Origin: an uncultured Corynebacterium sp.
GTDB taxonomy: Bacteria > Actinomycetota > Actinomycetes > Mycobacteriales > Mycobacteriaceae
Assembly: GCF_937999985.1 (NCBI RefSeq)
Contig: NZ_CALLDG010000048.1
Span: 1-6,548 of the forward strand
Length of the DNA: 6,548 nt
Reading direction: 5' to 3'
Every line of letters begins with the position of its first letter. Positions within the stretch are counted from its first letter, which is position 1. The position numbers and the translations under genes were made by a program. This document shows positions 1 to 4,225 of this stretch, in pieces. The notes beneath the pieces are model-generated. The model made no database searches. It saw only the letters and a list, made by a program, of their open reading frames with translations, and had not been told where the DNA came from.

Positions 1-1
1 G

Positions 2-370
2 GTCGGCGGCGAACCGTCGAGCCTGGTCGGTTGGGTTATTGACGGAGAGAACTACATTTCCTTGACCCAAACCGGAGCTGACTTTAAGGCTGCTTCTCAG
101 CCTGATGATTCCGTGCGGGAAGAGACTGGTACGGAGACCACGGGGGACGTCGAGTGGCATGTCTTCACCGGCGAAGATGCCCGACCGCTGTGGGTCGCTG
201 ACCTGGGGGATGTGCGCCTGGCTATTGAGGCGATGGCCTCCCACGAGCAGACTCGCACTGCCGCGGAGAAGATTGCTGCGACGCAGCCAATTGACGTCAC
301 CGACGTTTCCGACAGTCCCGATGCTGCGGGAGGGACTGCCGAGCCCAGTAGCGCCGAAACAGCTAACTAG
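2..370 (+). CDS. DUF4245 family protein, C-terminal part (5' end outside window)
   Basis: An open frame enters from the left edge (first full codon at position 2) and ends at a TAG, giving 122 residues of a protein whose start is outside the window. Two stretches resemble the conserved C-terminal core of the actinobacterial DUF4245 family: GWVIDGENYISLTQT near the beginning, and WHVFTGEDARPLWVADLGDV about 50 residues later. The last 40 or so residues are Ala/Thr/Ser/Asp-rich and look disordered. Members I know of are anchored by one N-terminal membrane segment with the domain outside the cytoplasm; that segment is not in view. The function of the family is unknown. The gene converges on xseB with a 21-base gap, and in corynebacteria a DUF4245 gene commonly sits beside xseB, which supports the call. 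An ATG-like start inside the window (TTG at 62) is not real, because the conserved core begins upstream of it. Confidence 0.8.
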   Translation, partial: VGGEPSSLVGWVIDGENYISLTQTGADFKAASQPDDSVREETGTETTGDVEWHVFTGEDARPLWVADLGDVRLAIEAMASHEQTRTAAEKIAATQPIDVTDVSDSPDAAGGTAEPSSAETAN

Positions 371-375
371 ACCCT

Positions 376-399
376 GGCGCTAGCTCGCACGCTAGCCCT
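376..399. terminator. Possible weak convergent terminator hairpin
   Basis: Two copies of the self-complementary hexamer GCTAGC (379-384 and 391-396) are separated by 6 bases. They can form a 6-bp stem, extendable past one mismatch by G377-C398. The hairpin lies between the convergent DUF4245 and xseB genes and overlaps the xseB stop codon. There is no T-tract on either side, so it would be an atypical terminator. It may instead be chance. Confidence 0.3.
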
Positions 400-682
400 C
401 GTTCTGCGCCTCGGCGTTGCGTGACTCTCGCTGCTGCAGTGCTTGCTCGATGCGCTTGGACGCGCCGTTGAGGTAGTCCTCGCAGTATGCGGCCAGCTCC
501 TCGCCGCGTTCCCAGTAGTTCAGCGACTCGTCGAGGCTCATCTGCCCGAGCTCGAGGATCTTCACGACCTCCACCAGCTCGTCGCGTGCCTGCTCGTAGC
601 TCAGCTGGTCGAGCGGGCGAAACTTCTGCTGCTCGCCGTTGTTGGTGTTGTTAGTGCCGTTGTTGGTGTTGTTGTCCGCCAT
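392..682 (-). CDS. xseB: Exodeoxyribonuclease VII small subunit
   Basis: A 96-residue protein starting at ATG 682. Exonuclease VII degrades single-stranded DNA from both ends into acid-soluble oligonucleotides; XseB binds in several copies to XseA. The core at about residues 27-83 (LSYEQARDELVEVVKILELG, then the LDESLNYWERGEELAAYCEDYL segment) matches the two-helix coiled-coil fold of the family, including the conserved LE.G...L.ESL..(F/W)ERG pattern. The family is usually about 75-85 residues. The extra length is an Asn-rich N-terminal leader in which NNTNNG occurs twice, and a short charged C-terminus. The gene lies 4 bases after the xseA stop, and a Shine-Dalgarno-like AGGAGAGG (692-699) sits 9 bases before the ATG inside the end of xseA. 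Translation coupled to xseA is therefore likely. The start is well supported by this site. Confidence 0.95.
   Translation of the reverse strand: MADNNTNNGTNNTNNGEQQKFRPLDQLSYEQARDELVEVVKILELGQMSLDESLNYWERGEELAAYCEDYLNGASKRIEQALQQRESRNAEAQNEG
635..673. repeat. Duplicated 18-bp Asn-coding repeat in the 5' end of xseB
   Basis: Two identical 18-bp units (635-652 and 656-673) are separated by 3 bases, so the period is 21 bp or 7 codons. On the coding strand they give NNTNNG twice, joined by T. The duplication is in frame and forms most of the non-conserved XseB N-terminal leader. It looks like a recent slippage or tandem duplication. Confidence 0.85.
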
Positions 683-686
683 CGTT

Positions 687-2024
687 TTATGCCTCTCCTG
701 CGCTGTTCTCGGTGCTGTCTGTGCTGTCTGTGCTGCCGGTGCTGCCGGTACTGTCTGTCGTGTCGCTGTTTCTATTCATGACGCCCCCAGGCGCCGCCTG
801 CACACCCATCGCCGCGGCCGCGATGGATCCGTCGGGGACACGGATGCGCAGCTGCGAACCGGGATTAACTTGATCCACCGTGGTGACCACCTGGGGCCCC
901 GACTTGTCCCGCGGAATGACTTGCACGATGGAATAGCCACGCGCGAGGGTCTGGGATGGCCCCAGGGCGTTGACCTGTGCTTTCAGCGATTCGATGGAGG
1001 AACGCAGCGAGCGAACATGCACGCCGAGCGCGCGGTCCTTGCGCTGCAGAGCCTCCGCGATGATGTCCTTCTGGCGGGTGACCGGCAGGCTGGGATCCGC
1101 CATCACGGGCCGGGTGCGGATCTGCGCCAGCCCCTTACGTTCGTGCGCCACCCAGTTACGCAGGGCCCCGGCGCCGCGCTGGCGTGCTTCGCTGATGATT
1201 CGCAGCTCCTGAACCACATCCGGGACCACTGTCTTGGCCGCATCTGTGGGAGTGGCCGCGCGGACGTCGGCCACGTAGTCCAGCAGGGGATTGTCCGGCT
1301 CGTGCCCGATGGCCGAAACCACTGGGGTTCTCAGTCGGGATACTTCGCGGACCAGTGCTTCCTCGGAGAATGGTAGGAGGTCTTCCACCGAACCACCGCC
1401 ACGGGCGACGATGATTACGTCGACCGCCGGGTCCTGCTCCAGCTCGTGTAGAGCATCGACGACCTGCGGCACCGTCTTCGGGCCTTGGACGGCTGTATTA
1501 ATCACCCGAAAGCGCACTGCGGGCCAGCGGCGCTTGGCCACCTCCATCACGTCCCGCTCCGCCGCCGAACCACGACCGGTAATCAAACCCACGGTGGTGG
1601 GCAGGAAGGGCAGGGGAGCCTTCAAGCGGGGATCGAAAAGTCCCTCGGCGAACATGGCCTTCTTCAGCCGTTCGATCTGCGCGAGTAGCTGGCCGATACC
1701 GACCTGCCGGATTTCCGTGACCCAGAGGGAAAAGCTGCCGCGCTTGGAATAGAACGACGGCTTGCCGTGCACGACAATGCGGTCGCCGTCCTTCACTGGC
1801 GTGGCCAGGTTCTTCAGCGCGCTCGTCTCCACGGTCAGGGAGACCGAAGCTTCCAGGTTCACGTCGCGCAGAGTGATGTAGGAAAACCGCCAGGTACTCT
1901 TCATGTTTACCTGCGTGACCTGGCCTTCTACCCAGATGAACCCCAACCTTTGGATCCAGTTCTTCACCTGGTCGTTTAGCTGCCCGACCGCCCACGGGGC
2001 CTCAGGGGAGTTTGGAACACTCAT
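687..2024 (-). CDS. xseA: Exodeoxyribonuclease VII large subunit
   Basis: A 445-residue protein, the catalytic subunit of exonuclease VII. Residues about 10-110 form the N-terminal OB-fold that binds single-stranded DNA (WVEGQVTQVN, then RGSFSLWVTEI). Residues about 125-365 are the catalytic domain, with LITGRGSAAERDV, VARGGGSVEDLLPF and SAIGHEPDNPLLDYVADVRAATPTDAAK. By alignment to my recollection of the E. coli catalytic residues Asp155, Arg205, His238 and Asp241, the equivalents are D158, R208, H241 and D244. A helical stretch follows (about 265-355), then LARGYSIV (about 360-367). The last 30 residues are a Ser/Thr/Asp/Gly repeat. ATG 2024 is chosen because the conserved N-terminus begins just after it. 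Extending upstream would translate the G-rich repeats into a Pro/Cys/His-rich leader. No Shine-Dalgarno site precedes it; a -10-like TAGAAT lies 8 bases upstream, suggesting a leaderless message. xseB follows directly. Confidence 0.96.
   Translation of the reverse strand: MSVPNSPEAPWAVGQLNDQVKNWIQRLGFIWVEGQVTQVNMKSTWRFSYITLRDVNLEASVSLTVETSALKNLATPVKDGDRIVVHGKPSFYSKRGSFSLWVTEIRQVGIGQLLAQIERLKKAMFAEGLFDPRLKAPLPFLPTTVGLITGRGSAAERDVMEVAKRRWPAVRFRVINTAVQGPKTVPQVVDALHELEQDPAVDVIIVARGGGSVEDLLPFSEEALVREVSRLRTPVVSAIGHEPDNPLLDYVADVRAATPTDAAKTVVPDVVQELRIISEARQRGAGALRNWVAHERKGLAQIRTRPVMADPSLPVTRQKDIIAEALQRKDRALGVHVRSLRSSIESLKAQVNALGPSQTLARGYSIVQVIPRDKSGPQVVTTVDQVNPGSQLRIRVPDGSIAAAAMGVQAAPGGVMNRNSDTTDSTGSTGSTDSTDSTENSAGEA
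692..699 (-). promoter_or_regulatory. Ribosome binding site of xseB
   Basis: On the minus strand the sequence reads AGGAGAGG, 9 bases before the xseB ATG and inside the xseA coding region. It fixes the xseB start and makes translational coupling to xseA plausible. Confidence 0.7.
712..765. repeat. 9-bp tandem repeats in the 3' end of xseA
   Basis: Six 9-bp units run end to end on the plus strand: GTGCTGTCT twice, GTGCTGCCG twice, GTACTGTCT, and a degenerate GTCGTGTCG. The repeat is in frame and produces the STG/STD pattern of the XseA C-terminal tail. Copy number can change without frameshift. The tail lies outside the conserved enzyme. Confidence 0.85.
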
Positions 2025-2032
2025 GGTTAAGC

Positions 2033-2038
2033 ATTCTA
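2033..2038 (-). promoter_or_regulatory. Candidate -10 box of a leaderless xseA promoter
   Basis: On the minus strand TAGAAT matches the actinobacterial TANNNT -10 pattern and is separated by 8 bases (GCTTAACC) from the xseA ATG. The usual 6-8 base spacing from -10 to transcription start would put the start at or next to the ATG. No ribosome binding site is visible before the ATG. No good -35 hexamer is seen about 17 bases upstream, which is common in corynebacteria. Confidence 0.5.
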
Positions 2039-2074
2039 AATGACGGCTCGGACACCAGTGGCTGAGCAGTGGTT

Positions 2075-2095
2075 GGGCAGGGGTTGGGTAGAGGG
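2075..2095 (+). other. G-quadruplex motif 1
   Basis: Four runs of three or more G (2075-2077, 2080-2083, 2086-2088, 2093-2095) are separated by loops of 2, 2 and 4 bases, satisfying the standard G3+N1-7 pattern. The G-rich strand is the non-template strand for ispH and the template strand for xseA. Whether it folds in the cell is unknown. Confidence 0.6.
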
Positions 2096-2108
2096 CTGAG
2101 CAGTGGTT

Positions 2109-2133
2109 GGGCAGGGGATGGGCAGGGGATGGG
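2109..2133 (+). other. G-quadruplex motif 2
   Basis: Five G-runs (2109-2111, 2114-2117, 2120-2122, 2125-2128, 2131-2133) with uniform 2-base loops (CA, AT, CA, AT) make a strong G-quadruplex candidate with one spare run. It ends about 20 bases before the presumed ispH -10 box, so it overlaps the RNA polymerase binding region. Folding is inferred from the pattern only. Confidence 0.65.
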
Positions 2134-2158
2134 CACTGCCAGGTACTTCCATTACGAT
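2130..2158 (+). promoter_or_regulatory. Candidate leaderless promoter of ispH
   Basis: TACGAT (2153-2158) fits the TANNNT -10 pattern and lies 7 bases before the ATG at 2166, so transcription would begin at or beside the start codon. TGGGCA (2130-2135), 17 bases upstream of it, matches TTGACA at 4 of 6 positions and is a weak -35 candidate inside the last 11-bp repeat. A GGGG 3 bases from the ATG is too close to be a good ribosome binding site, which favours leaderless translation. Confidence 0.45.
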
Positions 2159-2165
2159 GGGGCAC

Positions 2166-3143
2166 ATGAGTACCCCAACTACCGAGGCAACTGCCGATAC
2201 TAAGAAGGTTTATCTAGCTGCCCCGCGCGGTTATTGCGCCGGAGTCGACCGCGCCGTCGAGTCCGTCGAGAAGGCTTTGGAAAAGCACGGTGCGCCGCTG
2301 TACGTGCGTAAGGAGATCGTGCACAACAAGCACGTTGTGAAGACCTTCGAGGATCGCGGCGTGATCTTCGTAGACGAGACCTCGGAGGTTCCTCGCGGCT
2401 CCAACGTGGTGTTCTCGGCGCACGGTGTATCGCCCGCGGTGCACGAGGAGGCACGCCAGCTCGAGCTGAAGACTTTTGACGCCACGTGCCCGCTGGTCAC
2501 CAAGGTTCACCACGAGGTCACTCGCTTCGCCAAGCAGGGATACCAGATCATCCTGATCGGCCACCACGGCCACGAAGAGGTCGAGGGCACCGCGGGTGAA
2601 GCCCCGGATGTTGTCCACCTGGTCGACGGCGAGGACGACGTGAATGCGTTGGACTTCCCGGAGGATACCAAGCTTGTGTGGCTCTCCCAGACCACCCTGA
2701 GCGTGGACGAAACGATGACCACCGTGAAGCTGCTGCGTGAGAAGTTCCCACACATCCAGGACCCGCCCTCCGACGACATTTGTTATGCCACCCAGAACCG
2801 CCAGGTCGCGGTGAAGGCCATCGCGCCGAAGGTGGAGCTCATGATCGTGGTTGGTTCGCAGAACTCCTCCAACTCCAAGCGCCTGGTGGAGGTTGCCCTG
2901 CAGCACGGTGCGCAGGATGCCCACCTGGTGGACTACGCAGAGCAGGTCGATCCCGCTTGGCTGAATGGCGTGACGCACGTCGGCGTGACCTCAGGCGCAT
3001 CCGTCCCGGAGATCCTCGTTCGCGGTGTGCTGGAGCTGCTGGCGGAGAAGGGCTATGGCGAAGTGGAGGAAGTCACCACCGCCACGGAGGACCTGATCTT
3101 CTCCCTGCCGCGCGAGCTGCGTCCGCCGCGCACCCAGAAGTAA
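2166..3143 (+). CDS. ispH: 4-hydroxy-3-methylbut-2-enyl diphosphate reductase
   Basis: A 325-residue iron-sulfur enzyme (also called LytB), cytosolic, that reductively dehydrates HMBPP to IPP and DMAPP in the last step of the MEP pathway. All three [4Fe-4S] cysteines are present: C24 in PRGYCAGVDRAV, C108 in DATCPLVTKVH and C206 in DDICYATQNRQ. Substrate-site residues are also in place: H53 (EIVHN), H86 (FSAHGVSP), H136 and E138 (GHHGHEEVEGT), T176-T177 (LSQTTLSVDET) and the SSNSKRL segment. The C-terminal GVTSGASVPE and PRELRP segments are typical. Length matches the family. ATG 2166 is preferred because it gives a short Thr/Glu-rich leader before KKVYLAAPRGYC. An in-frame ATG at 2157 is possible, and a GTG at 2103 would read repeat sequence as protein. 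The gene stands alone between divergent xseA and the convergent DUF6542 gene. It has no nearby MEP-pathway partner. Confidence 0.97.
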   Translation: MSTPTTEATADTKKVYLAAPRGYCAGVDRAVESVEKALEKHGAPLYVRKEIVHNKHVVKTFEDRGVIFVDETSEVPRGSNVVFSAHGVSPAVHEEARQLELKTFDATCPLVTKVHHEVTRFAKQGYQIILIGHHGHEEVEGTAGEAPDVVHLVDGEDDVNALDFPEDTKLVWLSQTTLSVDETMTTVKLLREKFPHIQDPPSDDICYATQNRQVAVKAIAPKVELMIVVGSQNSSNSKRLVEVALQHGAQDAHLVDYAEQVDPAWLNGVTHVGVTSGASVPEILVRGVLELLAEKGYGEVEEVTTATEDLIFSLPRELRPPRTQK

Positions 3144-3160
3144 AACGCGATGTAAAACGC
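3140..3160. repeat. Short direct repeat at the ispH stop codon
   Basis: GTAAAACGC occurs at 3140-3148 and again at 3152-3160, a 12-bp period. The first copy contains the ispH TAA. It resembles a small duplication in the 3' flank, and no function is evident. Confidence 0.6.
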
Positions 3161-3161
3161 T

Positions 3162-3210
3162 GAGGGAGGGGGGGGAGACCTAGGGCTAGTCCAAGGGCCT
3201 ACCCCCCTCT
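3162..3210. terminator. Convergent hairpin terminator between ispH and the DUF6542 gene
   Basis: A run of eight G (3168-3175) preceded by GA can pair with CCCCCCTC (3202-3209), giving an 8-bp stem around a loop of about 28 bases. Further GGG (3164-3166) and CCC (3213-3215) could add outer pairs. It sits between two convergent stop codons (3143 and 3233), as expected of a bidirectional terminator. There is no T-tract on the plus side; on the minus side GTTTTAC follows a few bases after the stem. The long loop makes it non-classical. Confidence 0.45.
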
Positions 3211-3232
3211 AACCCTGTTGATTCCCGTCTGT

Positions 3233-4198
3233 TTAGTCGCGCTCGTCGTCGAGGTAGCGCTTGGGGGATATGCGTCGCTCCGGGAAGGGGACCCGGCGGC
3301 GCTGGGCATTGTCGCGCAGCTCCGAGGAGCTGCGCGTTACCCGCTTGGCACTGGTACGGGAGGTTTCAGTGCGAGAGCGATCATCGAAACGCAGGAACTC
3401 TTCGTCCCTATCGAGATCCTTGGTGGCGCTTTCCTGATAGGGGGCTGGGACGGAATCCCCGCCCCGCGGGATGCGGCCTATGCGCCGGGAGTCACTACTG
3501 CGATGGCGCTCCCGCTGTTCTGCTCGTTCCACCCGCTCACGCTGTGCCGTCCGCTCTGAACGCTTCCGCGGTTCGTAGCTGGGGGCGTCATCAAAAGAAC
3601 GAGCACTCCTGCGTGCGTGGCTCCGAGCATGCGAACGCTCCTGTGCGCGACCGTAGGTCTCAATGTTGCTGCGGTCGGATTCGCTGCGACGACGGCGCTG
3701 CATTTCCAGCTTTGCGGCCTTGCGGGTGAGGGACTCGCGGAAGTTCCACCAGCGGAAAACCGCGATGCCCACCGCAACGAGGAAGGGGATCAGCAGCCAA
3801 AGGTAGTGCTCGATGGCGGGGTAGATAGAGGTGATGACCTTCGTCTTTCGGCTGGCAATCGTCGCCCTTCCGGAACTGAACCAGCCAATCAAAAGCGACC
3901 CGAACAGGTAAAACAGCGGGAACGAGGCGACGGTGATAAAGAGCCCGCGCGGCTCGACGAAGATGGTAGAGGCAATCATCCCGACTGCGAAGAGTCCGAA
4001 GAAAAGGGTCGGGATCGTGGTATCGCCATTGGCGAGCACTAGGCCGGTGAAGACGATGGCCAGCATCACCAGTGCGGGTGCCCAGACGGGGAACCAGTGC
4101 GCCGGTGAATCATCATGCGCCACCTCAGCCATGCCGCGGCTGCGTACGCCACGGTGTACGGAGCGGTTGTTGCTTCTGTGTCGGCTGCTTTCGGTCAC
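3233..4198 (-). CDS. DUF6542 domain membrane protein with long Arg-rich tail
   Basis: A 321-residue protein beginning at GTG 4198. Four hydrophobic segments lie at about residues 36-57, 62-81, 86-106 and 130-150, separated by VEPRGLF, a motif-like turn. This layout and its place next to ispH match the DUF6542 proteins of Corynebacteriales (M. tuberculosis Rv1111c sits in the same position). Residues about 151-321 form a hydrophilic, probably disordered tail dominated by Arg, Ser and Glu, with near-repeats such as RSHARSHARRSARS. By the positive-inside rule this tail is likely cytoplasmic. Function is unknown; binding to nucleic acid or acidic lipid is only a guess from charge. A second possible start is ATG 4132 (MAEVAHDD). 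GTG 4198 is favoured by a TAGCAT -10-like box 6 bases upstream and no ribosome binding site, suggesting a leaderless start. The gene follows the AI-2E family gene by 27 bases. Confidence 0.8.
   Translation of the reverse strand: MTESSRHRSNNRSVHRGVRSRGMAEVAHDDSPAHWFPVWAPALVMLAIVFTGLVLANGDTTIPTLFFGLFAVGMIASTIFVEPRGLFITVASFPLFYLFGSLLIGWFSSGRATIASRKTKVITSIYPAIEHYLWLLIPFLVAVGIAVFRWWNFRESLTRKAAKLEMQRRRRSESDRSNIETYGRAQERSHARSHARRSARSFDDAPSYEPRKRSERTAQRERVERAEQRERHRSSDSRRIGRIPRGGDSVPAPYQESATKDLDRDEEFLRFDDRSRTETSRTSAKRVTRSSSELRDNAQRRRVPFPERRISPKRYLDDERD
3313..3336. repeat. Perfect 11-bp inverted repeat inside the DUF6542 gene
   Basis: The arms CGCGCAGCTCC (3313-3323) and GGAGCTGCGCG (3326-3336) are exact reverse complements around a central GA. 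In RNA this gives about 10 base pairs closed by a 4-base loop. It lies in the codons for the RSSSELRD part of the tail, about 80 bases before the stop codon. There is no T-tract, so it is not a classical terminator. It could stabilise or attenuate the message, or be a DNA site, or follow from codon choice. Confidence 0.8.
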
Positions 4199-4204
4199 GG
4201 GGTA

Positions 4205-4210
4205 ATGCTA
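4205..4210 (-). promoter_or_regulatory. Candidate -10 box of a leaderless DUF6542 promoter
   Basis: On the minus strand TAGCAT is followed by 6 bases (TACCCC) and the GTG start at 4198, the ideal spacing for transcription starting on the start codon. It lies in the 27-base gap after the upstream gene. No convincing -35 is seen 17-18 bases upstream, where the sequence belongs to the end of the AI-2E family gene. Confidence 0.4.
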
Positions 4211-4225
4211 CTTCTTTGGTTCGCT

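Larger units (their letters stand above)
2051..2139. repeat. Array of imperfect 11-bp G-rich repeats between xseA and ispH
   Basis: On the plus strand the region breaks into 11-bp units: GACACCAGTGG (2051), CTGAGCAGTGG (2062), TTGGGCAGGGG (2073), TTGGGTAGAGG (2084), one extra G (2095), CTGAGCAGTGG (2096), TTGGGCAGGGG (2107), ATGGGCAGGGG (2118), ATGGGCACTGC (2129). A 24-bp block at 2060-2083 recurs exactly at 2094-2117, a period of 34 bp, so part of the array arose by duplication of a multi-unit block. The array fills most of the 141-base space between the divergent genes and its last unit reaches the presumed -35 area of ispH. The single-turn-like period and position would suit repeated protein contacts, but no known operator is recognised. 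Confidence 0.85.

Noticed and set aside
62..370. A separate small gene starting at TTG 62
   Set aside because: The frame is open to the left edge and conserved DUF4245-like residues occur before position 62, so this is the end of a truncated larger gene.
639..1376. A 245-codon open frame on the plus strand
   Set aside because: It is antisense to xseA and xseB; its Leu/Cys/Val-rich start is just the reverse reading of the tail repeats.
2051..2139. CRISPR array
   Set aside because: Units are 11 bp, contiguous and without spacers, so this is a tandem repeat.
2025..2165. N-terminal extension of xseA to a start at 2165
   Set aside because: The extension would be a Pro/His/Cys/Leu-rich peptide read from the G-rich repeats and would run to the ispH start; the conserved protein begins near ATG 2024.
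2103..2165. Upstream GTG start for ispH at 2103
   Set aside because: The added residues are encoded by the G-rich repeats and the presumed promoter, and the family needs no such leader. ATG 2157 is less favoured than 2166 because it overlaps the -10 candidate.
2214..2978. A 254-codon open frame antisense to ispH
   Set aside because: Exact shadow of the well-supported ispH gene with no domain resemblance.
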